NCBI RefSeq assembly: GCF_021390155.1
Contig: NZ_CP089985.1
Coordinates: 310,001-374,000, forward strand
DNA length: 64,000 nt
Reading direction: 5' to 3'
From: Pseudomonas sp. HN11
GTDB taxonomy: Bacteria; Pseudomonadota; Gammaproteobacteria; Pseudomonadales; Pseudomonadaceae
The translations under genes were made by a program, and so were the position numbers. The notes under the pieces were generated by a model. That model saw only the letters and a program-made list of their open reading frames with translations. It did no database searches and was not told the DNA's origin. Positions 8,939-17,119 of the stretch are shown here, piece by piece. The stretch's first letter is position 1. The number at the start of each line of letters is the position of its first letter.

Positions 8939-9871
8939 ATGGGTTTTACCGACGGTCTTCTCGTTCTGCTGGGTCAAGATGTGAGCCGCGACGCAAAAGG
9001 GTTGAACGCGCGGCTCCACTTTTTCGGCAACATTCCTGTTGATGACGGTACGCCGTTTTCCCCAACTCCGAGTGCCCATGCGCGGTCCCAGCCTGTGGAT
9101 AAGGCTGCGCGGCGGCCGTGCGTGGTCGCATTGGTGTCGGTCAATGGAGGCGTGGGGCGCAGTACCTTGGCCACGGCCTTGAGCAGCGGTCTGCAGCGCC
9201 TGGGTGAAACGGTGATCGCCGTGGACCTGGACCCGCAAAATGCCCTGCAGATGCATTTCGGGATCAGTCCGAGTTCGCCGGGTATCGGCCTGACCAGCCT
9301 GCGCAATGCACGGTGGGAAACCATCCAGCAGCCCGGCTTTGTCGGCAGTCGCGTGATTACCTTTGGCGATACCGATATGCGTCAGCAGGACGACCTGCAA
9401 CGTTGGCTCAAGCATGAGCCGGACTGGCTGGCGCAGCGCCTGTCTGCGTTGGCGCTGAATGGCCGTCACACCGTGATCATCGATACGCCCGCCGGTAATA
9501 ACGTCTACTTCCATCAAGCCGTGAGCGTGGCTGACGTGGTGTTGGTGATTGCCCAGGCGGACGCCGCATCCCTGGGCACACTGGATCAGCTCGACGGGCT
9601 CCTGGCCCCGCACCTTGAGCGCGAGCGTGCGCCACGTGTTCATTTTGTGATTAATCAACTGGATGAGGACAATGCCTTCAGCCTGGATATGGTCGAGTCT
9701 TTCAGACAGCGGCTGGGCACTAAAGAGCCGCTGGAAGTGCACCGCGACATGGCGATCAGCGAGGCGCTGGCGTTTGGAGCCGACCCGCTGGACAGCCAGG
9801 CATTGACCATGGCCGGGGACGATATCAATGAGCTTTGCCGGTTATTGATCGCGCGCAAAAACCATCTTTAA
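8939..9871 (+). CDS. wssJ: WssJ, MinD/ParA-like ATPase (BcsQ-like)
   Basis: A 310-residue SIMIBI-class ATPase with a deviant Walker A motif N-G-G-V-G-R-S-T at residues 69-76 (the usual Lys at the first position is Asn), a VDLDPQNALQMHFG switch region and an IIDTPAG Walker B. BcsQ/YhjQ and WssA/WssJ proteins of this kind are associated with cellulose operons, possibly positioning the synthase at the pole. SBW25 places MinD homologues at both ends of the wss operon. The preceding 174-base gap has no clear terminator, so co-transcription with wssA-I cannot be decided from sequence. The ATG at 8939 follows GAGGAATGCGCT. Confidence 0.88.
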   Translation: MGFTDGLLVLLGQDVSRDAKGLNARLHFFGNIPVDDGTPFSPTPSAHARSQPVDKAARRPCVVALVSVNGGVGRSTLATALSSGLQRLGETVIAVDLDPQNALQMHFGISPSSPGIGLTSLRNARWETIQQPGFVGSRVITFGDTDMRQQDDLQRWLKHEPDWLAQRLSALALNGRHTVIIDTPAGNNVYFHQAVSVADVVLVIAQADAASLGTLDQLDGLLAPHLERERAPRVHFVINQLDEDNAFSLDMVESFRQRLGTKEPLEVHRDMAISEALAFGADPLDSQALTMAGDDINELCRLLIARKNHL

Positions 9872-10078
9872 ATCGCGCTTTATACGCGTAACCCCAAACG
9901 CTTATGCACAATCGGTTGGATGGTTCTGTCACGAAACGGCCATTTTGTGGAGGCGTTCTCATCGAGGCGCAACTGCCTGTTTTACGAGTGTTTTATTTTG
10001 TGAACAAAAAATGACCAGCGCGGCTTTTTCCCCCTAGCGCAGATGGCTACAGGCTTGGTAAAGAATCCATCAACAGAG

Positions 10079-10087
10079 TTATCCACA
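10079..10087 (+). promoter_or_regulatory. Perfect DnaA box in the wssJ/methyltransferase gap
   Basis: TTATCCACA matches the consensus DnaA box exactly. It lies in the non-coding gap between two convergent genes. Three further perfect copies lie at 9094-9102 (minus orientation), 10338-10346 (minus) and 11044-11052 (plus). The match is seen directly; DnaA binding is inference. Confidence 0.5.
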
Positions 10088-10112
10088 GGCTGGGCTGCGA
10101 CAATTTCGCCCC

Positions 10113-11300
10113 TTAATCGCGCTCGGCAAGCACCATCAAGTTGCGTGGCGTCAATGCAGGTTCGCAGAAGGTGCCTACTTTGACCCTGTAGCCGTTTTCG
10201 CCGAGAAACAATGCCCGATCCAGCACCAGCCATAACTCCAGCGGGCGCCGAAACAGACCACGCACCAGTTCCAGATTCCTGACCTGCGCCAAGCGGCACC
10301 AGCCATAGGCCTCCAACGCCTCCCAATCCTGATCTCCTGTGGATAACCCTTTGAGGCTCGCCAGTTCCTGGCAATAGTCGGCGAAAGGCTTGTCCAGCCA
10401 ATGGGCCGGCAGGGACGGCGTGGGCAGGTACTCGTCGAGGGCGCGGAGTTCGCGTTGCAGTTGATCGAAACCCAGGCGCCGCGCCATGGACGTGTCCCGC
10501 TGTGAACGCACCCGTTTGCCGGCGGTGACGGTTTCGCTCAGCGGCAGGCCGAGGTCATCCAGCGACAGTTGCAGGTTTGAGGCACGGCCTGCGTGGGACA
10601 GTGGCTGGTAGATGTCGACATGGATGCGGTTGTAACAGCAGGGCGCCAGTGCCAATTGCTTGCAGCCGACGGAACTGGCCAGTCGCAGCAGGCGCACATG
10701 CAGGTCGCCACACGCGTGCAGGGCGACGGGCGTGTGTTCAGGGCCAATCTCAACGTCCGTCATTACGTCTTGCAGGCGATGGGTAACGACCAAACCGTGG
10801 TGATCGCTCAAGGCCTGGCCTGCAGCGATCAGCGCCGGGTCATACTCCAGGCAGGTCAGCGCCTGATCGTCTTGTAGCAGGCGACGACCCAGGTGGCCCT
10901 TGCCCGCGCACCAGTCCAGCCAATGCGTGGGCGTCTGTGCAAACTGCAGTGCAGCGCCGAAGGCTTCTATCTGTTCCCATTTGCGACCCGGCACATCGAC
11001 GTTCAGGCGATGGCGAGCGGTAGGCAGCGGATGCGTCGGTAACTTATCCACAGCACTGAGCTGACGAGCCTGCGCAGCGAGCTGTGGAAATGGTGCCGGC
11101 GCCGGCAGGTCATGGGGATGGTTGTGACTGGCTTCGGCGTCGTCCAACGGGCGTTGGCGTAGCCACTGGGCGAGTTCGGGGTGCTCGGTTTCCCAAGGTA
11201 AGTGCAGGTGAGTAAAGGGCCGCGGTTTCCACAGCCCTTGATGCTCTATCAGGAACGCGTCCAGCGCCTGGAAGCGTGCCTCAACGTCCTTGGCAGGCAT
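10113..11300 (-). CDS. SAM-dependent methyltransferase, specificity unknown
   Basis: A 395-residue protein with a class I methyltransferase core: the WLDWCAGKGHLGRRL segment (motif I, SAM-binding) near the middle, then CLEYDPALI, and a later HACGDLHVRL and APCCYNR block. The latter resembles the large family of methyltransferase-domain proteins related to eukaryotic GSTCD. The substrate cannot be read from sequence. The start overlaps the end of the upstream permease gene by 20 bases and has no good Shine-Dalgarno, so it is probably translationally coupled as the last gene of the transporter transcript. Two perfect DnaA boxes lie inside the gene. Confidence 0.8.
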   Translation of the reverse strand: MPAKDVEARFQALDAFLIEHQGLWKPRPFTHLHLPWETEHPELAQWLRQRPLDDAEASHNHPHDLPAPAPFPQLAAQARQLSAVDKLPTHPLPTARHRLNVDVPGRKWEQIEAFGAALQFAQTPTHWLDWCAGKGHLGRRLLQDDQALTCLEYDPALIAAGQALSDHHGLVVTHRLQDVMTDVEIGPEHTPVALHACGDLHVRLLRLASSVGCKQLALAPCCYNRIHVDIYQPLSHAGRASNLQLSLDDLGLPLSETVTAGKRVRSQRDTSMARRLGFDQLQRELRALDEYLPTPSLPAHWLDKPFADYCQELASLKGLSTGDQDWEALEAYGWCRLAQVRNLELVRGLFRRPLELWLVLDRALFLGENGYRVKVGTFCEPALTPRNLMVLAERD

Positions 11301-12012
11301 CGACGCGCAGCCAGCGTTCCAGCAGTTTGAAGCCGCGCACCAGAATGTAGGCCATCAGCAGGTAGAACAGCCCGGCAGCGAAGAAGATCTCTACCGGCAA
11401 GTAGGTGCGGGCGATGATGGTCCGTGCCATGCCGGTCAATTCCAGCAGGGTAACGGTACTGGCCAGTGCGCTGGCCTTGAGCATCAGGATCACTTCGTTG
11501 CTGTACGCCGGCAGGCCGATGCGCGAGGCGCGTGGCAGGATGATGTAGAACAGTGTCTTCGGCTTGGACATGCCCAACGCACGCGCCGCTTCAATCTCAC
11601 CTGGTGGAATGGCCTGGATCGCGCCGCGCAGGATCTCGGCAATATAGGCGGCAGTGTGCAGGGTCATGGTGGCGGTGGCGCACCAGAACGGATCGCGCAG
11701 GTACGGCCACAAGACGCTCTCACGCACTGAGTCGAACTGCGCCAGGCCGTAGTAGACCAGGAACAACTGCACCAGCAAGGGCGTGCCACGGAAGAAGAAA
11801 ATGTAGGCGTAGGGCAGGGCGCTGACATACCAGCGGCGCGAAGAACGGGCGATACCCAGTGGGATTGCCAGCAGCAGGCCGGCGATAACGGCAATGGCTA
11901 CCAGCTCCAGGGTCAGGGTCGCGCCCTGGGCCAATCTTGGCAGCCACTTGATGATCACGGCCCAGTTCAGGCCCAGGTCGAAATGCGCCAGCCAACTGTA
12001 GTCGCCGCTCAT
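11281..12012 (-). CDS. Polar amino acid ABC transporter, inner-membrane permease (HisM/AotM-like)
   Basis: A 243-residue HisM-type permease with about five membrane segments and the EAA loop, the site of contact with the ATPase (EAARALGMSKPKTLFYIILP). The start was set at MSGDYSW (12012), where the ATG overlaps the stop of the upstream permease. Longer in-frame readings would run into that gene. Together with the HisQ-like permease, binding protein and ATPase upstream it makes a complete histidine/lysine/arginine/ornithine-type uptake system, as in the PA5152-PA5155 cluster. Confidence 0.9.
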   Translation of the reverse strand: MSGDYSWLAHFDLGLNWAVIIKWLPRLAQGATLTLELVAIAVIAGLLLAIPLGIARSSRRWYVSALPYAYIFFFRGTPLLVQLFLVYYGLAQFDSVRESVLWPYLRDPFWCATATMTLHTAAYIAEILRGAIQAIPPGEIEAARALGMSKPKTLFYIILPRASRIGLPAYSNEVILMLKASALASTVTLLELTGMARTIIARTYLPVEIFFAAGLFYLLMAYILVRGFKLLERWLRVDACQGR

Positions 12013-12704
12013 TGGGTGCTCCTTGCAAAGCCGCGGGCGGCGCGTTTTTCCAGGAAGTGCATGCCGGTCATGGCCAGCACGGTCAGGCCCAGGTACATGA
12101 AGGCGGCGACCATGAAGAAGGTGAAGGGTTGCTTGGTGACGGTCACGCCGATCTGCGCATGGCGCATGATTTCTTCCAGGCCGATCACCGATACCAGCGC
12201 AGTGTCTTTCATCAGGATCATAAACAGGTTGCCCAGGCCCGGTAGGGCAATGCGCCACATCTGCGGCATGATTAACCGGGTGAAGATCCTGAATTTCGAC
12301 AGGCCCAACGCCACACCGGCTTCGCGGTGGCCCTTGGGAATGGCCAGGATCGCGCCACGGAACACTTCCGTGGCGTAGGCGCCAAAGCACAGGCCCAGGG
12401 CGATAACCCCGGCGGCAAAGGCGCTGAGGGAAAGGTCGGGGCTACCGAAGAACTCACCGAGGGCACGCATCAGGTTGACTGTGCCGAAATAAATCAGCAG
12501 CACCCACAGCAATTCGGGAATGCCACGAACGATAGTCGAGTAAGCACCGCCCACCCATTGCAGCGGCTTGTACGGCGAAGTCTTGGCCAAGGCACCGGCC
12601 AGGCCTAGCACCAGCCCCAGGCACAGGGCCGTGAGCGCCAGTTTGACGGTCATCAGCGCGCCAGCGGCAAGCGCCGGGCCGAATCCGTAGAGATCGAAAT
12701 TCAT
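12009..12704 (-). CDS. Polar amino acid ABC transporter, inner-membrane permease (HisQ/AotQ-like)
   Basis: A 231-residue permease partner with an N-terminal MNFDLYGFGPALAAGALMTV and an EAA loop (REAGVALGLSKFRIFTRLIMP). MNFDLYG at 12704 is the natural start of HisQ-like proteins; an upstream in-frame extension crosses the intergenic hairpin and was rejected. The gene is followed by the second permease with an ATGA overlap. A hairpin at 12743-12760 separates it from the binding-protein gene, probably lowering permease expression relative to binding protein. Confidence 0.9.
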   Translation of the reverse strand: MNFDLYGFGPALAAGALMTVKLALTALCLGLVLGLAGALAKTSPYKPLQWVGGAYSTIVRGIPELLWVLLIYFGTVNLMRALGEFFGSPDLSLSAFAAGVIALGLCFGAYATEVFRGAILAIPKGHREAGVALGLSKFRIFTRLIMPQMWRIALPGLGNLFMILMKDTALVSVIGLEEIMRHAQIGVTVTKQPFTFFMVAAFMYLGLTVLAMTGMHFLEKRAARGFARSTQ

Positions 12705-12732
12705 GGTGTTTTCATATCGCGGCAGGCATTGC

Positions 12733-12760
12733 AAAAAGCCGACGCGCTCAACTGAGCGCG
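12733..12760 (-). terminator. Attenuator-like hairpin between binding-protein and permease genes
   Basis: Read on the minus strand, CGCGCTCAGTTGAGCGCG forms a perfect 8-bp stem with a 2-base centre, followed by TCGGCTTTTT. It sits in the 73-base gap downstream of the solute-binding protein. Such hairpins commonly reduce read-through into permease genes or protect the upstream mRNA. The T-run is interrupted, so termination is likely partial. Confidence 0.55.
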
Positions 12761-12777
12761 CGGGCATACCGTTCAGA

Positions 12778-13530
12778 TCATTCGATGCTGAAAGGGAAGT
12801 ACTTGTCGTTGATCTTCTTGTAGGTGCCGTCTGCCTTGATCTCTGCCAGGGCTTTGTTCAGGCGCTCGCGCAGTGGGTCGCCCTTGCGTACGGCGATACC
12901 GATCTTGTCGCTTTCTACAACCGGATCGCCTTTGAACTCGTAGGCCGAACCGTCTTTGCTCTTGAGCCATTCGTACTGCACGTACTTGTCGGCGAGGATG
13001 CCGTCCAGACGACCGGAAGTCAGGTCGAGATAGGCGTTTTCCTGGGTGTCGTAGAGCTTGGCTTCGGTATCCGGCAACTTGTCTTCCAGATAAGTACCGG
13101 CCAACGTTGCGCGTTGTGCGCCGATCACTTTGCCTTTCAGGTATGCGGCGTCGGTTTTGAAGTCCGCAGTGGCTTTAGGCGCAATGAATTGCAGCTTGTT
13201 GGAATAGTACGGGTCGGTAAAGTCGACGGCCTGTTTGCGCTCATCGGTGATCGACAGCGAGGACACCAGGAAGTCGAACTTCTTGGCGTTCAAGGCCGGA
13301 ATGATGCCGTCCCAGTCGGACACATACACTTCACACTTCTCGACTTTCATCTTGGCGCACAGGGCGTCGCCGATGTCTTTGTCGAAGCCGACAACGTTGC
13401 CGCTGGCGTCTTTATTGTTGAACGGCGGGTAGGCCGCTTCGATCCCCATTTTCAAGGTTTCTGCCATGGCCGTGGCGCTGAACGCCATCGAGACGGCCGC
13501 GGCCAGAAGGAATTTTTTATAGTTCTGCAT
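12778..13530 (-). CDS. Periplasmic amino-acid-binding protein (HisJ/ArgT/AotJ-like)
   Basis: A 250-residue solute-binding protein of family 3. It has a Sec signal peptide (MQNYKKFLLAAAVSMAFSA, cleavage after ATAMA) and the family signature G-F-D-K-D-I-G-D-A-L followed by DWDGIIPALNAKKFD. The SSLSITDERKQAVDFTDPYY segment is typical of lysine/arginine/ornithine/histidine binders. The start at 13530 follows GGAGCAACATGC; the ATG four bases upstream is out of frame. It delivers substrate to the two permeases encoded downstream. Confidence 0.93.
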   Translation of the reverse strand: MQNYKKFLLAAAVSMAFSATAMAETLKMGIEAAYPPFNNKDASGNVVGFDKDIGDALCAKMKVEKCEVYVSDWDGIIPALNAKKFDFLVSSLSITDERKQAVDFTDPYYSNKLQFIAPKATADFKTDAAYLKGKVIGAQRATLAGTYLEDKLPDTEAKLYDTQENAYLDLTSGRLDGILADKYVQYEWLKSKDGSAYEFKGDPVVESDKIGIAVRKGDPLRERLNKALAEIKADGTYKKINDKYFPFSIE

Positions 13531-13543
13531 GCATGTTGCTCCG

Positions 13544-14317
13544 TTAGCGGTTGCTGGACATGAATTGTTTGCAGCGCGCCGAAAGCGGGTCTTCAAACAC
13601 CTGCTGTGGCGATCCTTGCTCTTCGACCAGGCCCTGGTGCAGGAACACCACCTCACTGGACACCTGACGGGCAAAGCCCATTTCATGGGTGACCAGCAGC
13701 ATGGTGCGGCCTTCTTCGGCCAGCGCGCGGATCACATTAAGTACTTCCTGAACCATTTCCGGGTCAAGCGCCGAAGTGGGTTCGTCGAACAGGATGACTT
13801 TAGGCTGCATCGCCAAGGTGCGCGCGATGGCGGCCCGTTGTTGCTGGCCGCCGGACAATTGCGCAGGGTAGGCGTAACGCTTGTCGGCGATGCCGACCTT
13901 GGCCAGCAGGGCTTCGGCCACTTCGATGGCTTCGGCTTTGCTTTGGCCCAGCACACGGCGAGGAGCCTCAATGATGTTGTCGAGGATGCTCATATGCGGC
14001 CACAGGTTAAAGTTTTGAAACACAAAACCGATTTCGCTGCGCAGGCGATTGATCTGCTTGCCGTCGGCGGCCATCAGCTCGCCGTTTTTCGCGGCCTTGA
14101 GCTTGAGTTCTTCGCCGGCCACGAGGATCTGGCCCTGATGCGGGTTTTCCAGCAGGTTGATGCAGCGCAGGAAGGTGGACTTGCCGGAACCGGAGGAACC
14201 CAAAATCGAGATCACATCGCCGTCGCGAGCGGTCAGCGAGATACCTTTGAGTACCTCCAGCTCACCATAGCGTTTATGCAAGTTGCGGATTTCAAGCGCG
14301 GGCGTGGCCTCGGCCAT
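13544..14317 (-). CDS. Amino acid ABC transporter ATP-binding subunit (HisP/AotP-like)
   Basis: A 257-residue ABC ATPase with Walker A GSSGSGKST near residue 39, a Q-loop region VFQNFNLWPHMS, signature LSGGQQQRAAIARTLAMQ, Walker B VILFDEPTSALDPE and switch His in LLVTHEMGFA. The order of motifs and the RCINLLENPHQG segment match HisP. It is first in the minus-strand transporter operon, with AGGA before the ATG and a 13-base gap to the binding-protein gene. Confidence 0.94.
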   Translation of the reverse strand: MAEATPALEIRNLHKRYGELEVLKGISLTARDGDVISILGSSGSGKSTFLRCINLLENPHQGQILVAGEELKLKAAKNGELMAADGKQINRLRSEIGFVFQNFNLWPHMSILDNIIEAPRRVLGQSKAEAIEVAEALLAKVGIADKRYAYPAQLSGGQQQRAAIARTLAMQPKVILFDEPTSALDPEMVQEVLNVIRALAEEGRTMLLVTHEMGFARQVSSEVVFLHQGLVEEQGSPQQVFEDPLSARCKQFMSSNR

Positions 14318-14765
14318 GTGGGGTCCTCATTGTGTTCGTTGCGTTCGACGCTGTTGGGCTGCCTTCCTGGCGAGGCGCCAAGCTAGCATAGCGTCTTGAT
14401 GGCAGCCAACAGCATGGCCGGCGGTAAACAGGTGGTGTGCGGCAGGGTGTCGCATCGGCACAGCAGCGTGTCGCGCCATCAACAACCGAACAGCCGTTTG
14501 AACCCGAAAAAACCGCAGGCTTCGCGTAAAAAAGGGCGCGATGGTGCCAGCTTTGGCCGGGTGTTGGAAGGGTTAACCGGGCAAACGGTGCATATCAGCC
14601 CTTTTGTGGGGCGTCACGTACTTTTTGTGTGTGTTTATGGTGCATTTATTCGTCTTGATTGTGGGTCGCACGGTAACGCTATAGCGGAATGCCATTGTTC
14701 TCAACGACTTGCGAGTGGTGTTGAAACATCCTACAGCCCGCGTCAATCGTGGCTCTGTAACATTT

Positions 14766-14781
14766 TGGCGCAAATCTTGCG
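14766..14781 (+). promoter_or_regulatory. Sigma54-type promoter upstream of gabP
   Basis: TGGCGCAAATCTTGCG has GG and GC separated by exactly ten bases (GG at 14767-14768, GC at 14779-14780), matching the -24/-12 consensus TGGCACR-N4-TTGCW with one mismatch in the -24 block. The predicted transcript would start near 14792, about 80 bases before the permease ATG. This is the main recognisable signal in the 556-base gene-free stretch 14318-14873. Confidence 0.65.
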
Positions 14782-14873
14782 TAAAAAATAAAGAACGCCC
14801 TGTTGGTTTCTTTTCACGAGAGAGATCCCGGGCCGGGCCGACCGTTTTCGCAATTCCTCGTAAAGGTGTGTCA

Positions 14874-16265
14874 ATGAGTAGTACGCAAAGCTCCAATGAC
14901 CTCGAACAGGGGCTCAAACCGCGTCACGTCACCATGCTGTCGATTGCCGGTGTAATCGGTGCGGGTTTGTTTGTTGGCTCCGGCCACGCGATTGCTGCCG
15001 CCGGCCCTGCCGTACTGCTGGCGTACGCGGCGGCGGGTACGCTGGTGGTATTGGTGATGCGTATGCTGGCCGAAATGGCCGTGGCGTCGCCGGACACCGG
15101 TTCGTTCTCCACCTACGCCGACCGGGCGATCGGTCACTGGGCTGGTTTCACCATCGGCTGGTTGTACTGGTGGTTCTGGGTATTGGTGATTCCGCTGGAG
15201 GCCAACGCCGCCGCGACTATCTTGCATGCCTGGTTTCCAGATGTGGCTATCTGGGTGTTCACCCTGGTCATCACCCTGTTGCTGACCGCGACCAACCTGT
15301 TCAGCGTGAAGAACTACGGTGAGTTCGAGTTCTGGTTCGCGTTGATCAAGGTTGTGGCCATCGTGGGCTTCGTGATCCTCGGCCTGGCAGCGATTTTCGG
15401 CTTCCTGCCGACCAGCCAGGTCAGCGGCGTTTCGCATCTGTTCGACACCCAAGGCTTTATGCCAAACGGCATGGGCGCCGTGCTCGCAGCAATCCTGACC
15501 ACCATGTTCTCCTTTATGGGCACCGAGATCGTCACCATCGCGGCCGCTGAATCGAAGAACCCAGGCCAGCAGATCACCAAGGCCACCAACTCGGTGATCT
15601 GGCGGATTGGCTTGTTTTACCTGCTGTCGATCTTCATCGTGGTGTCCCTGGTGCCTTGGAACGATCCGACCCTGGCCGCCGTAGGTTCCTACCAGACCGT
15701 GCTGGAACGCATGGGCATTCCGAACGCCAAGCTGATCGTCGACCTGGTGGTACTGGTTGCCGTGACCAGTTGCTTGAACTCGGCGCTGTATACCGCTTCG
15801 CGCATGCTGTTCTCCCTGGGCCGTCGCGGTGATGCACCGGCGGTGGCCAAGCGCACCAACAAGAGCGGCACGCCTTACTGGGCGGTGTTGCTGTCCACGG
15901 GTGCGGCGTTCCTGGCGGTATTTGCCAACTACGTGGCTCCGGCAGCGGTGTTCGAGTTCCTGCTGGCCAGCTCCGGTGCCATTGCGCTGCTGGTGTACCT
16001 GGTGATCGCAGTGTCGCAACTGCGCATGCGCCAGAAACGCGCGGCGGCGGGCGAGAAGATTGTCTTCAAGATGTGGCTGTTTCCGGGCCTGACTTACGCG
16101 GTGATGGTGTTCATCGTCGGTACGTTGACCATCATGCTGTTTCAGGAAGCGCACCGGGTCGAGATCATTGCGACCGGCGTGCTGAGCTTGCTGGTGGTGG
16201 TGGCGGGGTTGATTGTGGCGAGCCGTCGCAAGGCACAGCGGGTAGGCGCTGCGGTGCTTAACTGA
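14874..16265 (+). CDS. gabP: APC-family amino acid permease, GABA permease-like
   Basis: A 463-residue, roughly 12-helix amino acid permease. The start MSSTQSSNDLEQGLKPRHVT at 14874 follows AAAGGTGTGTCA; a longer in-frame reading extends into the promoter and was rejected. The first helix carries the amino-acid/cation permease signature SIAGVIGAGLFVGSG, and the loop ESKNPGQQITKATNSV is typical of GabP-like proteins. Length and N-terminus match E. coli GabP (466 residues), so 4-aminobutyrate uptake is the best guess. Related permeases for other amino acids cannot be excluded. It stands alone, preceded by a sigma54-type promoter and followed by a REP element. Confidence 0.82.
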   Translation: MSSTQSSNDLEQGLKPRHVTMLSIAGVIGAGLFVGSGHAIAAAGPAVLLAYAAAGTLVVLVMRMLAEMAVASPDTGSFSTYADRAIGHWAGFTIGWLYWWFWVLVIPLEANAAATILHAWFPDVAIWVFTLVITLLLTATNLFSVKNYGEFEFWFALIKVVAIVGFVILGLAAIFGFLPTSQVSGVSHLFDTQGFMPNGMGAVLAAILTTMFSFMGTEIVTIAAAESKNPGQQITKATNSVIWRIGLFYLLSIFIVVSLVPWNDPTLAAVGSYQTVLERMGIPNAKLIVDLVVLVAVTSCLNSALYTASRMLFSLGRRGDAPAVAKRTNKSGTPYWAVLLSTGAAFLAVFANYVAPAAVFEFLLASSGAIALLVYLVIAVSQLRMRQKRAAAGEKIVFKMWLFPGLTYAVMVFIVGTLTIMLFQEAHRVEIIATGVLSLLVVVAGLIVASRRKAQRVGAAVLN

Positions 16266-16280
16266 CGCAATGCAATAAAA

Positions 16281-16310
16281 AATGTGGGAGCGGGCTTGCT
16301 CCCACATTTG
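16281..16310. repeat. REP element
   Basis: AATGTGGGAGCGGGCTTGCT and its following inverted arm form a short palindrome of the Pseudomonas REP family. It lies just after gabP and before a convergent gene. Confidence 0.85.
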
Positions 16311-16318
16311 GTTCTGCG

Positions 16319-16732
16319 TCAGCCTTGAGAGCTGGTCAGCGCATGCGACGCCGCAACGTAATCCGCCTGAAACTCCGGTGACTCGATCCATGCCAGGGCT
16401 GCAGCCTCATCGTCGGTATCCGTAACCCACTGCCGATACTCGATCAGCGCCGCCAGGATAAAGTCGGTGGCTTCTTCTTCGCCCTCCTGTTCCAGCACCA
16501 GTGCCAGCAACGGGTGGGCCAGGAACACAGCGCACAAGGCCTGTTGACTGGTTTCGCCAGCGGTGCGCATTTCTACGAACAGCTCGGTCAAATCCACTGA
16601 CTCAAGATCAATGCGGCTGTCATCGCCGGCAAACGCATCCGGCTTGGTCGCTACGGCCCGCTGGGTACGGTTCTGCTTGGCCTTGGCCTTTGCCCGGTGG
16701 GCGCGTTTTTGCTGCTTGTTCGGCGAGGCCAT
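16319..16732 (-). CDS. Small hypothetical protein with basic N-terminus
   Basis: A 137-residue protein with a Lys/Arg-rich N-terminus (KQQKRAHRAKAKAKQNR, residues 6-22) followed by an acidic, helical, Trp-poor body (VDLTELFVEMR, QEGEEEATDFILAALIEYRQW). No enzyme motif or signal peptide is seen. It starts 5 bases downstream of the end of the alpha/beta-hydrolase pseudogene, so the two were probably once an operon. The function is not recognised; conserved hypothetical proteins of this type occur in pseudomonads. Confidence 0.75.
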   Translation of the reverse strand: MASPNKQQKRAHRAKAKAKQNRTQRAVATKPDAFAGDDSRIDLESVDLTELFVEMRTAGETSQQALCAVFLAHPLLALVLEQEGEEEATDFILAALIEYRQWVTDTDDEAAALAWIESPEFQADYVAASHALTSSQG

Positions 16733-16736
16733 GGGC

Positions 16737-17119
16737 TCAACGTCCTAGGTTACGGATCGGGGTCGGGTATTGAAGCGCAGGTTGGGGGGAAATCCCAAGA
16801 GTATCTGCAGACAATTGGCCGTTTTGAATCCACGCCAGGGCAATCGGCCACAGCCGGCTCTGATACTCGCTACGGAAAAATGCGAAATGGCCGACCGTCT
16901 TTTCGCCAATGTCTTCAGGCGCGATCCGCAGGTGCGTCCGCTGGGGCGCGTTTCATACCTGGACGTCGGGGTGCTCCAATCCCGAACCACGCCCGCGGGT
17001 GTGTCTTCCAGCCAGCCCAGGCGCTTGCCGGGGAAGTGTCCGCACAGCTTGGTCAGCAGCGGCATCACCACATGAGACTCGTGGAATGCTTCCAGGGTGG
17101 GGCGGGTTGGAAGGTTCAT
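16737..17119 (-). pseudogene. Remnant of an alpha/beta-hydrolase gene (COG4757-like)
   Basis: Two pieces of one protein family lie in different minus-strand frames. The upstream part (from ATG 17119) reads MNLPTRPTLEAF and then LLTKLCGHFPGKRLG and EDTPAGVVRDWS. The downstream part, in another frame, reads LRIAPEDIGEKTVGHFAFF and RLWPIALAWIQNG, to a TGA at 16737-16739. Intact COG4757 alpha/beta hydrolases of about 290 residues have these blocks in this order: FPGRRL..DLPAGVMRQW, then RIAPEDIG...GHFGFF...LWP. The N-terminal catalytic half and the segment between the blocks are missing, so this is a gene with internal deletions and a frameshift. Confidence 0.75.

Noticed and set aside
9872..10112. 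Convergent wssJ/methyltransferase gap searched for a terminator or small RNA
   Set aside because: No stem followed by a T-run was found; only a DnaA box stands out.
12703..13563. 286-codon plus-strand open frame opposite the ABC binding protein
   Set aside because: The minus strand carries a complete solute-binding protein with signal peptide and family motifs, so this is antisense noise.
14573..14917. 114-codon minus-strand frame upstream of gabP as a small gene
   Set aside because: It overlaps the sigma54 promoter and the gabP start, has no Shine-Dalgarno, and resembles no known protein.
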